A DNA stretch of 64,000 nt. Origin: Candidatus Atribacteria bacterium. Lineage in GTDB: Bacteria > Atribacterota > Phoenicimicrobiia > Phoenicimicrobiales > Stramentimicrobiaceae. The translations under genes and the position numbers were made by a program. The first letter of the stretch is position 1, and every line of letters starts with the position of its first letter. Of this stretch, positions 40,488-53,188 are shown piece by piece. The notes below the pieces were generated by a model. The model did not search any database. It worked only from the letters and a program-made list of their open reading frames with translations, and was not told the origin of the DNA. The stretch spans positions 1-64,000 of the forward strand of contig JAGYIZ010000005.1 of the NCBI GenBank assembly GCA_018402425.1, written 5' to 3'.

Positions 40488-43092
40488 TCCTTTTTTCTTT
40501 TAACATTTTTACAAATGATAGTTCATCATCTCTATTTCTTAAAATACCGTTTAATTGAAGATATAACACTAATTTTAATATTTTAGCATAAATCGGATTG
40601 GGCTTCATGCCTATTTGCGTTAAATCATGTCCTGAAATATAAGTAGATGTTTTTATAAATATTTAAATATTTTTCTATTCGATTGACTATGAGCTTATTT
40701 TCTTTTCTTCCAATAAAATAATAAAGAGTAACTCATTGTCTATATTCTTTAAATGATAATATATATGACTTGGCATAATTTCCTCTTTATTTAAAATGTG
40801 AATTATCTCGTGTTTTTCTCCTCAAGCACTTTTTCTAGTTTTAATATTTCTTTCACTTAATCCGATTCGTTTTTTTTAATATGTTTAATCTCTAGTTTTG
40901 ATAACACAATAGATAGTATAAATACAAAACACCTTTATTGATATTCTCTTCAGGAATTTAATATTCCAGAATTCATCATTTCTTCATTGCTTAAATCGTT
41001 CAACGAGAGATTGATTTAGCCTTAGATTGAAATTATTCCGGAAGAATACCTAACTCATCCATTCTTTTGAGTACTTTAATTGGTTTTTGCTCACCAAAAG
41101 AGATCAAGAATTCTTCCTTAAGTCTTTTTTTTTTTCGAATAAGTATTACTAACCCTTCTCTGACTGCTTTCCTAAGAAATTTTTCTGTTGACTGTTCCAA
41201 GCGTAAAATCATATCTTTGCTCAAATCGAACAGCTCTTATGATTCTAGCAGGATCTTCTGTAAAACTCAGGCTATATAGAATTCTTATTTTTTTTAGCTC
41301 TAAATCTCTCTTGCCTCCAAAAAAATCAAGTAACCTTGCAAATTTATCCTTATTTAGCTGTACCGTATAGTGATAGTAAAATCTCTCAGTACAAATCCTT
41401 TTTTATAGAAGCAAATTCAACTTTCGGTAATGCGACAGGAAATTCCGTAAAATTCTCTTCTTGCAGAAGCAAAATCCACCCCAATCCGTTTGGCAATATC
41501 ACAACTGCTGTTTAAATTTTTGATGACATCTCATCTTTCCATTTGTCTTTCTGCAAAATATTTAGCAAATTTAATAAGCGTCTTCTTCAATAACAATGTC
41601 GAATCCAGGCTTGAGTATTCCTAGAAACAAATCTTTCTTACAATGCCTCCAACCATAAAGATAGAATAGCCTAAATCGTCATGACCTTTTGGCCTATTTG
41701 ATATAAAATATCCAGAATATCTCTTGGGAAATACTGTTGAATTAAAGTTTCTATTTTTCTTTACCGGAATTATATTGCGGTTCTATTTTCATATAGAATA
41801 TGATTCTCTATTAATATCTTTTTCACCATATAGGCTTCTGATTAGATCTGTCCTTGTGATTATTCCTTCTAATTTCCCCTTTTCATTTAAAACTAATACT
41901 CTAAACATCATATTTAATCATTAATTCTTGAATTTCTAACATCGGTGTATTCAAATTAACACTAATAATATTCTCAGTATATAAATATCAACTGTTTCAT
42001 TTTCGTAACGATGGTGTTTAGCCTTATAAAAATTTCTTGACGGGTTATAATTCCTACTAATTTTTCTTTATCCATTACTGGAAAACCATTATGTCCATAG
42101 CGCAACATTATTTTAGATGCTTTAATTGTTGTGTGAACATCTAAGGTTTTAACCGGACTGGTCATAATATGTTTTGCTAATGTTTCTGTTTCTATATGAT
42201 TATTTAAAATTTCTTTAATTCTATTTTCTAATTCTATTAAGGGGAGATTTTCTTCTCGCGATCTTTGCTTACCCGAATGACCCCCCACCTATGCTTTTCA
42301 TTATTTTACCAACATTTACTGAATTTCGATTGCTTCTTCCAACTACATAAACTCTATTTTTCATTTTGCACTAAAACAAGAATTATATCACTATTAACTA
42401 TTTCAATCAATTTATGGGTAACGAGGGCTAAACCTTCAATGTATTCTGCAACCTTTGCTTTTTGCAGAAAACAACACTTATTCCTTAAAGTACTTTTCTT
42501 TAGAAGTTGAAATTAAACGATTCAATAGTTTTTCTGTTCTGAATTTAGACAATATTAGTAAACTTATTAACGGTTCTTAAATTTACACCAACAGAAAAAG
42601 GTAACTTAATACATCTATATCTTCTTTAGTTGTAGAGGAAAAAGTAAAGAGAGAGCCAGTATCTTCGTATATACCTAGTGCAAATAAGGTCGATTCTAAA
42701 GAGGTGATGAAATATTTTGCAATTATATGCTTTAATAGTATTGTGGTAGTTGCGCCTACTTGTTTTATGGTAATATTCTTCGCCTTAATATCGTTTTCTG
42801 TTGTCAATTTGATGATCATAAATGTTAATTTTTAATTTTTATTATCTAACAGTGATTCAGAGGACCAATTCTATCTTTATGGTATCGACAATAATTAATT
42901 CTGAAATATTTGTCATATCAATTTGTTTTTAGTGTGTATATATTTAAAGTATTACCATACAAAGAAAAACTTGCGAACATTTTCTTCAACAGCACCAGGA
43001 AAACAATAAACGCATCAGGATATATTTTTTGCGGCAATCATGGAGGCAAGACAATCAAAATCTGCGCTAGTATGACCAATGATTACTTTCAT
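40480..43092 (-). pseudogene. DHH-CBS-tRNA nucleotidyltransferase (CCA/A-adding) fusion, frame-disrupted
   Basis: About 2.6 kb. From the ATG at 43092: VIIGHTSADFDCLASMIAAK, a DHH-type phosphoesterase start. FALGIYEDTGSLFTFSSTT (open 42583-42819) is the second DHH part. CBS-domain stretches follow (HIMTSPVKTLDVHTTIKASK, YGHNGFPVMD). The poly(A) polymerase/CCA head with VGGFVRD-like sequence is in broken frames, then RILYSLSF and the open RLEQSTEKFLRKAVREGL (41033-41224). It ends LISGHDLTQIGMKPNP. This DHH-CBS-PcnB order is known from Aquificota and some anaerobes. Many indels are present. Confidence 0.8.
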
Positions 43093-43157
43093 AATATCTC
43101 ATCCATTATCGAAAAATTTTTAATATATATAATTTTAAAAGAAAGGATTAAAACTAC

Positions 43158-43325
43158 ATAAATACCGCACCCGCACTTAGAGTGCTTTAAGACCCCTAAA
43201 AAGAGGCTTAACTATTTATTAGCCATTTTTTCTCTGCTCTTTCTCTTCAAATCTCTTTAGGACTTCAGGTAAAAATATTTCAGTTAGCGAAAATTATATT
43301 TTTATGGTAAAGTAATTTTATTTAA
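43158..43325 (+). repeat. Intergenic modular repeat, copy F (degenerate right end)
   Basis: ATAAATACCGCACCCGCACT, a second hairpin AGACCCCTAAAAAGAGGC, and the box TTTAGGACTTCAGGTAAAAA. The terminal palindrome is reduced to TTTTATTTAAG, which overlaps the deoA stop codon (43318-43320). Confidence 0.75.
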
Positions 43326-44639
43326 GTTTCTTTAATCCATATTTATCAATAACAGCTAATAGCAAGGGTTCTTCTTTCGGTTTTTATCAATAATATGAAA
43401 AGCATTTTTACTATATTCTTTTGCATTAAAATATTTTTTCATCATTAAAATATAATGTTGCTAAAACCTCTTTTGAATCTGCAGCCATTACCTTTTTCTT
43501 TTTAATATTATTCCGACAGATAAATCTATTTTTGCATCTTTCACTTCTCTGCCTGCTCCTAGAACCATAGAAGCTTCACAATCATGTTGTCCTCAATGAT
43601 ATCCAACAAATCCATTTCTTTCAGAATATATATTTCTTTCATACTTTGCTTTTGGTAATAAATCAGTGTTGTCTATTTGACTTATATCACCATTTTGGCT
43701 TTTTACCATTTGCCTAAATTTCTCTAATGCCCTTACCATTGTGAAGACACTCTTCTAGTATATTAACTCCGTCTTTTTGATTTACTAATAACTTCATTAT
43801 AATTAACATATATGAACCTATACAAAGACAAAGATTTTAAGTCATCAGAACCTTGATTATTTAATAGTGCAATTGCTTCTTCTACTTCAAGAGAATTTCA
43901 ATTGCATATCACAGAAGGAGTTGATCATTGAGAAATAATCATAAGTATCTTTATGATTATTTTCCCCAATGTTAACCATTGTTTTGCCCTAATAAAACAG
44001 CATCTTCAATATTTTATAAAAGCTCCTCTGCCAACTGTTATATTTAAAACAAATCATCTGCTCCACTCAGCAATCTTTTTACTCATAATACTACTGGCAA
44101 TCAGAGGAATGCTGTCAATGGTACCTGTAACATCTCTTAAGGAATATATTTTTTATCTGCTGGTGCAAGATTAATATTAGCACTGATAATCGAGGCATTT
44201 ACATCTTTAACAATTTCAATAAATCTTCTAATAGAAAGATTGGTTTAAAGCCATTTATTGATTCTAATTTATCCAATAGTTTTCCAATTATGTCTAATCC
44301 ACGACCAGAAATTTTAGGAATCAGACACCTTACCAGCGGCAACCATTGGTAATAATACCAGAGAAGTTTTATCTCCAACACCTCCTGTGCTAGCCAACAT
44401 CGCCTTTTTCCCAGATATTGAGCTTAGATCTAATGTTTCACCTGATTTAGCCATGATTATGAGTCAAATCATTTATTTCTCGTTTAGTCATTCCATTAAA
44501 CCAAATAGCCATAAGAATTGAGGACATTTGATAATCTTGTATTTTCCATTTAAATAATTATCAATAATAAAAAAAAATTGTATTTCTTCTGTAGATAGCG
44601 CTTTTTGTTCTTTTTCTCAATAATTCCGATAATATTCAC
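43318..44639 (-). pseudogene. deoA: Pyrimidine-nucleoside (thymidine) phosphorylase, frame-disrupted
   Basis: Phosphorolysis of thymidine or uridine in pyrimidine salvage. A GTG at 44639 opens NIIGIIEKK. The signature [16 protein letters not shown], then [15 protein letters not shown] in an adjacent frame, and KISGRGLD follow. [25 protein letters not shown] and a VGRGAFIK-type glycine motif come next. The end reads AVIDKYGLKKLK. Many indels are present. cdd, another pyrimidine salvage gene, is at 54.4 kb. Confidence 0.85.
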
Positions 44640-44701
44640 AACAGAAATAATCAGAGACTAGATGTCCCTGAAATCCTTTCAAAATATTTTTATGTTTTTA
44701 C

Positions 44702-44870
44702 AATAAATATCGCACCCACATAGCGGGTGTCTTTAGAACCTCTAAAAAGAGGTTTAACTTTTTATTAGATAGTTTTTGCTCTGCTCTTTTCTCTTGATCT
44801 CTTGGCTATCTTTTAAAGGAAGCTCTTTCATGCTATTTTTCGTGTATTTAAGTTTAAGGTAAAAATAAGA
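44702..44870 (+). repeat. Intergenic modular repeat, copy G (right end degenerate)
   Basis: AATAAATATCGCACCCACAT, AGCGGGTGTCTTTAGAACCT and CTAAAAAGAGGTTTAAC match copies A and B closely. The right part decays to TTTAAGTTTAAGGTAAAAAT, within which the hppA stop codon lies (44854-44856). Confidence 0.75.
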
Positions 44871-46819
44871 TTATAAAAACCAGCGATACAATGGACATAA
44901 CTTTAATTAAAAAATATTCATAGATGGCCCTGCTGTATCTTTGAAAGGATCACCGACTGTATACCGATAACGCATACTTGATGTGCTGGTGAATTTTTTA
45001 CCACTCATAGTTTCCTTTCTCGATATATTTTTGCATTATCCAGAGCACCTCCGGAATTGGCCATCATAATCGCCAGAAATACTCCTACAACAACTGAACC
45101 CAAAGTAAAGACCCCTAGAGCTTCTGGACCAAGAAATACGCCAACAAAATAGGAGCAATAATAGCAAGTAATCATAGTCATAATCATTTCTTTCAATGCA
45201 CCTTTTGTGCTAATATCTACATTTTTCTGGCTCTGGTTTAGCAGTGCCATCTTTTAAATAGGTATTTCTTTAAATTGCCTTCTTACTTCAGCAATCATTA
45301 ATCTTTGCGGTTTTCCGACAGCCTCTATTGTCATAGAAGCAAAAAGGAAGATTAATATACCTCCAATAAAAATACCAATCATTACCATGGGATTAGTAAT
45401 GCTAATAATACTCAATCCTACAGATTTACTATATGCAGTAAATAATGCCAATGATGTTAAATTTGCTGAGCCAATGGCAAATCCTTTTCCAATAATTTTG
45501 CGGTAGTATTTTCCCTACAGCATCAATGAATCAGTAATCTTTCTACTTCAGGTTTCAATCCTGCCATTTCTGCTATTCCTCCTGCATTATCTGCTATAGG
45601 TCCATAGAGATCAACCGATACTGTCATACCTACAATAGATAGCATTCCCACTGCGGCAACTTAATTATGCCATACAGTCCCTGCAAAATAATGAGAAACA
45701 TAAATTGCTATACAAATGACAATAATAGGCAATGCTGTGCTTTTAAGTCCCACAGCAAATCCTTCCAGAATTGTAGTCATGACTCCTGTCAACAGAAGCC
45801 TCCGCTATTCTTTTTACTGGAGAATAATCATAGGAAGTATAATACTCTGTAATCAAACCAATTGCTACACCGGCAATTAAACCTGAAATCGTAGCAAAGA
45901 ATATTGCCAGTTTAAACAATATATAAGACAAAGCGAAGACGCTATTGTACCAGGCACCACTTATATATGTACCTGAATTTAATGCCTTATGAATACTTTG
46001 GTCATCATAGGGGGATATGAAAAAGTTGCAATAATTACAGAAATAATCCACAAGAAGCAGAATCAATGGATAGATGATGTAGTTTATCGGAATCATTGCA
46101 ATATGCTTCACCAATATCATGCATGACAAAATAGAACACTACAAAAGATTCAAACAAATCAGCTCCCATTCCTGCGACATCTCCAACATTGTCTCCAACA
46201 TTATCGGCTATTACTGCAGGGTTTCTTGGATCGTCTTCAGGTATCCAGCTTCAACTTTTCCAACTAAATCAGCTCCAACATGCTTTGCTTTTGTATAGAT
46301 ACCACTTTTCTCCAACTCTGGCAAATAGAGCTATTGAACTAGCACCTAAAGCAAAAGCCATTGATTAAGTTAGGGTCTTCATATAAATAATATAAAATAC
46401 CTAAACCAACTAAACCAAAACCGGCTACTGACATTCCCATTACTGCGCCTCCGGAAAAGGCAGCCTTTAGTGCTTTGCTAATCCGGATTCCTGGTAGCAA
46501 ATGTTGTTCTTGCATTAGTCTTCGTAGCAATTTTCATACCTAAATCCTGCTAATGCCGAACATGATGCTCCAAATACAAATGAAATACCAGTTGTATGCT
46601 TCCCATAACCAATACAATGATTAATGCAATGATAATAACAAAAAATATCAAAATCGAATATTCTCTTTTTAAAAATGTCATTGCACCTTTTTTCAATCGA
46701 AGCTGAGAGTTGTTACAAATCGCTCCCTGCTTTTTCAGACATAACACGTTTTGCCAGGTATCATTGCATATAACAATGATATTAAACCACTAATAATTAT
46801 CATCAGCAATTACCAACAT
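44854..46819 (-). pseudogene. hppA: Membrane-bound ion-translocating pyrophosphatase, frame-disrupted
   Basis: Pumps H+ or Na+ using pyrophosphate. Open stretches include [47 protein letters not shown] (pyrophosphate-binding acidic loops) and [10 protein letters not shown]. An NTTA-KGFAIGSA-like segment follows, then LFASMTIEAVGKPQRLMI and FTLGSVVVGVFLAIMMAN. It ends VGDPFKDTAGPSMNI. The alanine after NTT and GSA rather than GTA point to the K+-dependent class, though the frame shifts there. The ATG at 46819 is the likely start. Confidence 0.87.
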
Positions 46820-46860
46820 TTTTGACTCCTTTTATATTTTAATAAAATCCATATATCCAT

Positions 46861-47152
46861 TAAATACCGTATCCGCAAGACGAGTGGCTTTAAGAGGCCT
46901 TTAAAAAGAGGCTTAATTTTTTTTTTAGCCATTTCCCTCTGCTCTTTTCTCTTGTCTCTTATCCATCTTCCTAAACGATTCTTTCAGGATATTCAAGGGG
47001 GAATACTTCCTTGAGAACCCCTGAAATGCTATACTTGATTTTAAAATCTAGCTTCGTATATATTTGGGTCTTATGTGATATTGCCTCTTTTTAGGACCTT
47101 GGGTAAAATATTTCAGGCAACCATACTCTATTGTCTTTCTGGTTAAATAAAC
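46861..47152 (+). repeat. Intergenic modular repeat, copy H (longest, divergent)
   Basis: TAAATACCGTATCCGCAAGA start, second hairpin GGCCTTTAAAAAGAGGC, a long variable middle, TTTAGGACCTTGGGTAAAAT (matching the GGACTTCAGG box) and the end GGTTAAATAAAC. About 290 bases. It fills the gap between ppdK and hppA. The remaining stretch 47153-47337 is AT-rich and shows no gene. Confidence 0.65.
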
Positions 47153-47337
47153 ATAATTAAAATTATAATTATTTACTATATAAATTATAAATCAATATTA
47201 CTAATAATCTAATATTATTTTATCACATTTAAAAATTACAAAGGTGGTTCCCCCATATTTTTAAAAAACAAAAACCACTGCTTATTTTTATTACAAATAT
47301 ATGAAAATGTAAATATTTGTAATTATTGATTTTTTGT

Positions 47338-49947
47338 TTATTCCTTTAAAACTGCATGTCTTTGCGACTAATCTGGCAATCGGTACCTGAAAGGAGAACA
47401 GCTTACATAATTCAATCCAGTTCTGTGACAAAATTCAACGGAATTTGGTTCTCCCCATGTTCTCCGCATATTCCAATCTCTAAATCTGGATTTGTTTTCC
47501 TCTATAATTCTACACCGGTTTGAACTAGTTTTCCAACTCCTTCTGTGTCTAAAACTTCAAAAGGATTTTCTTTTAATATTCCTTCATCAACATATTTTAG
47601 TAAAAACTTTCCTTCTGCATCATCTCGGCTTATACCGAATGTTGTCTGGAGTCAAGTCATTGGTTCCAAAGGAAAAATTCTGCATATTGTAATTTCATCA
47701 GCAGTGTATCGCCCTTAGCAATATCATAGTTCCTACTTTATATTCTAAATCCAGATTTTCTTTGAAATGTTCCTCGGCTAATTTTTAGTTTTATTGTAAA
47801 TCGGTTTTTAATTCATTGACATGTCCAACCAGAGGAATCATAATTTCAGGTTTTTACGTCCACTCCTTGTTTTTAATTCTACGCTTGCTTCAATAATAGC
47901 CTTGCATCTCATAAATCTCAGGATACAATAATCCTAAACGCAGCATCCTCTTAAACCAAGCATGATTCATTTCCTGTAACATTCTTATTCTCTAATATTT
48001 TTCTTGCTTTTCTAATTCATCCTTATTTTGTGGTTTTCTCTAATTTTAGTGTTGTGCAGCTACTAATGTTTCTTCGAAATTAGGTAAAAATTCATGCAAA
48101 GATTAGGTCCAACAAACGAATGATTACAGGAAAACCGTGCATTGCCTTTAATATTCCTACAAAGTCACTTTTTTGCAGGCAATAACTTATCCAATTCTTT
48201 TTGCCGTGATTCCTTGGTATCAGAAGTGATCACTTAGCTTGAACAATAGGTAATCGCTCAGGTGCCATAAACATATGTTCGGTTCTGCATAAACCTATTC
48301 CTTCTGCTCCTAAATCTCTTGCTTTTGAGCGTCTTCAGAATCAGCATTTGCATACACACCCAATTTTCCTAATATCATCAGCCCAGGAAAGTAGTAGAGT
48401 AAATTCCTCACTCATCTTTGGCTCAATCATAGGAACTTTTCCTTCAAATACCTTGCCGTTACCCCCATCAATCGTGAATCTGGTCACCTTTTTTGATTGT
48501 TTTTCCCTTCGACAGTAAAAGTCTCTTTTTTGAATTTAATCCTAATATCACTACAACCGGCAACACAGGGCATGCCCATTCCTCTTGCCTACCACAGCGG
48601 CATGACTTGTCCTTACCACCCACTGCTGGTTAAAGTGCCTTTTTCTTTTCAACCATCCCATGTATATCATCCGGCGTTGTTTCTGTTCTTACCAATATGA
48701 CATCTTCTCCATTTTTACCCATTTCTTCAGCTTCATCAGCAGTAGAACCTTTACCTGAGGTACCTGGGTGAAACTGGTAATCCTTTAGCAATAGATTCAA
48801 TATTGGCTTCAGGATCAATCCTACGATGGAGCAATTGATTTAATTGCATTGGTTCAATTCTGCTAACAGCAGTTCTCTTATCAATAACACCCTCATTAAA
48901 CATATCAGCAGCAATTTTTAATGCTTTGCCTGTGCCAGTTCGTTTGCCTGTCCTTGTCTGAAGAAGGTAAAGCTTCCTTGCTCAATGGTAAATTCAAAAT
49001 CTGAACATCTTTGTAATTTATTTCCAATGTTCTCACGATACGTATTAATTCTTCATATGCCTTTGGTAAATCCTTCTTAAGGTCATCAAGGCTTTGGTGT
49101 TCTGATTCAGCTACCACGTCTTCGCCCATGGGCATTTAAAAGATATTCACCATAATTCTCTTTTGCACCAGTAGAAGGATTTCGAGTGAAACCAACACCT
49201 GTTCGGAATCATCTCCCATATTTCCGAAAGGTCATTTCCTGAACATTAACAGCAGTTCCCAAATCATCAGGAATCTTATGTATTCGTCGATAGGTAATGG
49301 CACGTTTATTGTCCCAGGAGCTAAAAACAGCCTCTATAGCCATATTCAGTTGCTGTTGAGGGTCATCCAGGAAACTTTTTCTCCTTTTTCTTGTAAAACC
49401 AGGCTCTTATACTGTTTAACAAGTTCTTTCAGTCCTTCTACATTTATTTCAGCATCAATTTCACCTTTTGTTTTCTTTGATTTTTTTTCAAGTTTCTTCA
49501 AAAAGCTCGCCCTTAATACCCATTACTACATTACCAAACATTTGAATAAATCTGCGATAGCTGTCATAGACAAATCTTTCGTCATTTGTTTTTATGTATC
49601 CTTTAATGGTATCTTCATTTAATCCCTAAATTAAGAACAGTATCCATCATTCCTGGCATAGAAATAGCGGCACCTGAACGTACAGATACCAGCAACGGAT
49701 TTTCTAAATCCTAAAATCTTATTGGCTTTTTCCTCTAATTTTTTTCAAGTTTTTATTAACCTGTTCCGGTAAGCCTTCAAGGAATTTTTCGATTTTGTAT
49801 ATTCAATGCATGCTTCTGAGGTTATAGTAAACCCACGAGGTACTGGTATTCCCCATTTTAGTCATCTCGGCTAAATTGGCTCCCTTACCTCCCAACAATC
49901 TTTTCATATCCTTATTTCCTTCATCAAAAAATACACATATTTTTCAT
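47338..49947 (-). pseudogene. ppdK: Pyruvate, phosphate dikinase, frame-disrupted
   Basis: Interconverts pyruvate, ATP and Pi with PEP, AMP and PPi. From the ATG at 49947: KRLLGGKGANLAEMTKMG and IPVPRGFTITSEACIEY. An open stretch has MGEDVVAESEHQSLDDLKKD, and ALVEKGIADPKDAI-like sequence follows. GTSGKGSTADEAEEMGKNGE and TETTPDDIHGM are open at 48630-48818. TSHAAVV, the catalytic histidine motif, is in a shifted frame. The C-terminal PEP site reads [10 protein letters not shown]. About 870 codons, as expected for PPDK. Many indels. hppA next door shares pyrophosphate. Confidence 0.9.
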
Positions 49948-49999
49948 TGATATTAATTCTCCTCTCTTTTATTGTATCAAATAAATGAAAATGTTTTTA

Positions 50000-52110
50000 A
50001 TAAGATAATCTAAAAAATATTTTTCAAATAATTCAGTTCGATTCTCCTTGGCAAGAGAAATCTTGGATAAATCTCTGCCACAATATAATACATATCTGTA
50101 ATATTTTTAATAGGGCTAATCGATTATTCCTGATTATTCATCTTTATCCATTACCAGTACTCTATCAAAAAATGAGTTAATCGGTTCAGTCATCAATTCT
50201 AAATCAAAAATTTTATCATATTTTTGTTTTGAAACCGCTTTTCTATTTTGTCACTTATTTTAGGTAATTTTCATAAAGAATATTTTTCTTCTTTTTCTTG
50301 AAATATTGTACGGTTTATCTCATTTGTTCGTGCATTTTGGACAAGTTAACTGTTCTTGTCATTTTTGGTAATGATTTTATTGAATTTCGAAAAGTTATAT
50401 ATGTTTTGAATAACTTTTATTACCAACAAATCATCGATAGAGTTGGGGGATATTTTACTAAAACAGCATCAATCACATCATAATTATATCCTCTTTCAAT
50501 AAGCAAATATCGAAATCTTTGAAAAATAAAATCTTTAATTTTATAAGTTAATTCATGATTGTTTATATTATTTTTAATATGTGTTGTTTTCTTTCAATAA
50601 TAATTCAATGTCTAAATTTATAATTTCATCCAAAGAAAAATCCATATTGTTAAAGATGGGAATATTTATAATGCCCAAAGCTTGTCTCCTCAGGCATAAG
50701 GATCCTGAGAACCATCAGGAATATTATTGACAAAACATGCTGTAATATTGTATCAATCTTGTCGGCAATACTAAAATTTTACCACTAATTGTTCTAGGTA
50801 AATCATCATCTGAAAATCTTGGTAGATAATGCTCAGAAAATATCGGCAACTTGTATCTTCTCCCTGCAATATTGCATATTCTTTACCCATAATACCTTGT
50901 AATTCAGAAATTCCTTAACCATATCAGTAACCAAATCTGATTTGCATAATTGAGCTGATCTTTTATTACTTCTGATAGATCATTACTTAATTGAATTTTA
51001 TCTCCTATTGTTTCTACTAAAGCAATCAATCTTCTACTTTATTAAACATGGAACCTAATTTTCTTGATAGACATTTTTAGCTTTTCAGATTATTATCAAG
51101 TGGTTTTGTATTCGTATCGGTAACTTTTGGTCTTCTGATAGAAAAAATTTGGCATCTTCAATCTAGCTTTAAAACTTTTTCATTACCATGAACAATAATA
51201 TTTTTATATTTATCTTCATTTCCATTAATTACAACGAAAAATATGGTATATATCCTTCTTTCGAGAAAGTAGGAAAATATTTTGATGTTTTATCATCACT
51301 GATTTTAATACTTCAGAAGGTAATTTTAAGTAACTTTTATCGAATTGACCCAAAAAAACTCGTGGATATTCAACTAAATTCTTTACTTCATCAAGCAATG
51401 TTTGGTCTATATAATCTCTTCCGGATATACTTTTGGTCATTTCAGTAATTTGATTAGTAATTATTTTCTTTCTTTCATCAGGGTCAATAATTACAAAGCA
51501 ATTGTTCATTATATTAAAATATTCATCTACTGTATTACTGTTTCCAGATTTTGGAGAAAGACGGTTACCAAAAGTATTACAATCGGAATTTAATGTTTCT
51601 AAATTAAAGGGAATGATTTTATCATTATATAAAGCTAATAACCATCTTATTGGTCTTATAAAACGGAAAATGGCATCCCCCATCGCATGGACTTAGGAAA
51701 GTTTAAACTAAAAATTAACTTAGAAGTATTTCTGGAAGCAGGGTTTCGGTTTTTACCTTTTACAATTTTTGGGCAAATAAATATTCACCTTTGTCTGTTT
51801 TTTCTATTATAAGTTTTCCACTTTTATATTATTAGCTTGAGCAAATTTTATTGCAGGTTTTTGGGGATTGTCATCTTTGTCAAAAGAAATATTTTTAGAG
51901 GGCCTTTAACTTTTTAAAAATATCTTTTTGCTGAAATTTATATCTTCTATATAAACGATAAGTCTTCTGGGTGTACCATAGGTCTTTATGTGACTATATT
52001 CAATATTCGCTTTTTAACTTATTTCTGGCGATATTTCTTAAATCAATTAATTATCTATATATATAGAAAGGTATTTCTTCTGTACCTATTTCCAAAATAA
52101 CTTTATTCAT
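50000..52110 (-). pseudogene. glyS: Glycyl-tRNA synthetase beta subunit, frame-disrupted
   Basis: Partner of GlyQ in the bacterial alpha2-beta2 enzyme. From the ATG at 52110: NKVILEIGTEEIPF. A 152-codon clean stretch (51225-51683) has FRFIRPIRWLLALYNDKIIP and LLDEVKNLVEYPRVFLGQFD. Later pieces are ADKIDTILQ-like, RRQALGIIN-like and EPINSFFDRVLVMDKDE. The exact stop is uncertain, near 50000. It directly follows glyQ (TAGATG). Confidence 0.88.
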
Positions 52111-52987
52111 CTATAATTCCTTTTTTAATAGAGGATATCTAATTTCTCTCTCTTTGTTCAATATAATATTTTGCGCATAGTTTAGCTAGTTCCCTTACCC
52201 TTGAGATATAACCAGTTCTTTCAGTAACACTAATTGCACCCCTTTGCTTCTAAGAGATTAAATGTATGAGAACATTTTAAAAAGCATAATCATATGCAGG
52301 TATTGCTAAATTTTTGAAATAAGTTGAATAGATTCTTTCTCAAATATTTTAAATAAAAGAAAACAACATATTTACATCAGCTTCTTCAAAATTGTATTTA
52401 GACTGTTCAATTCTACTTGATGTTGTATTTCACCATAAGTAATATTTTCACTCCAAAGTAAATTATATATGTTTTTCCTTTTGTTGTACCTATTCATAGC
52501 AAGCCTTTCTATTCCGTAAGTTATTTCTGGATACAGGTTTTAAATCAATTCCTCAGCCTGTTGAAAATAAGTAAGAATTGGGTAATTTCTAAACCATCTA
52601 CAATAAGTTCCCAGCCTAACCCCCATGCACCTAATGTTGGAGCTTCCCAGTCACCCTCCATAAACCTAATATCATGTTCTCTCTTCTATGTATACCAATT
52701 TGATCAAGACTTTCTAGATATAAATCATGGATATTTTCCGGAGAAGGTTTTATAATAACCGAAATTGATAATGCTGTTGAACACGATTGGGATTTTCACC
52801 ATAGCGACCATCAGATGGTCTCCTGGAAGGTTCAACATGGCGACTTTCCATGGTTCTGGACCAGAACACGTAGAAAGTAGCAGGATTCATTGTACCCGCA
52901 CCAACTTCAGTGTCATAGGAATTTAAATAACACAACCTTTTTCACTCCAGTATTTTCTAAATTAAAAATAATTTCCTGAATATTCAA
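52111..52987 (-). pseudogene. glyQ: Glycyl-tRNA synthetase alpha subunit, frame-disrupted
   Basis: Catalytic subunit of glycyl-tRNA synthetase. A TTG at 52987, with AAAGGA upstream, opens [26 protein letters not shown], then [18 protein letters not shown], are near-perfect family motifs in two frames. [20 protein letters not shown] then follows in shifted frames, and [19 protein letters not shown] leads to the end. Its stop abuts the glyS ATG. A hairpin lies in the leader. Confidence 0.9.
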
Positions 52988-53027
52988 ATAGATAGTCCTT
53001 TCTAGCTATAAATCTTCTAATATAAAC

Positions 53028-53090
53028 AAAATCCCTCTCCACAATGTTATCTTATTTACCTATATACAAGTATCTATTGAGAGGGACTTT
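53028..53090 (-). promoter_or_regulatory. Leader hairpin upstream of glyQ, possible attenuator
   Basis: On the minus strand TCCCTCTC (53086-53079 side) pairs with GAGAGGGA (53039-53032), followed by TTTTGTTT. The loop is about 39 bases. It lies about 45 bases before the glyQ start. Position and T-rich tail suggest a terminator/antiterminator leader. I do not see a T-box consensus, so it is not called one. Confidence 0.45.
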
Positions 53091-53188
53091 TAATCTTTAT
53101 AAATATAACAAAATCATTTATGATGTCAAAAAAAGATTAAGAAAATTAAAATATTAATACATTTATTTTTCTATTTATTATAACATTA

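Noticed and set aside
53028-53090. T-box riboswitch before glyQ
   Set aside because: No T-box or specifier-stem consensus is recognisable; only a hairpin with a T-rich tail.
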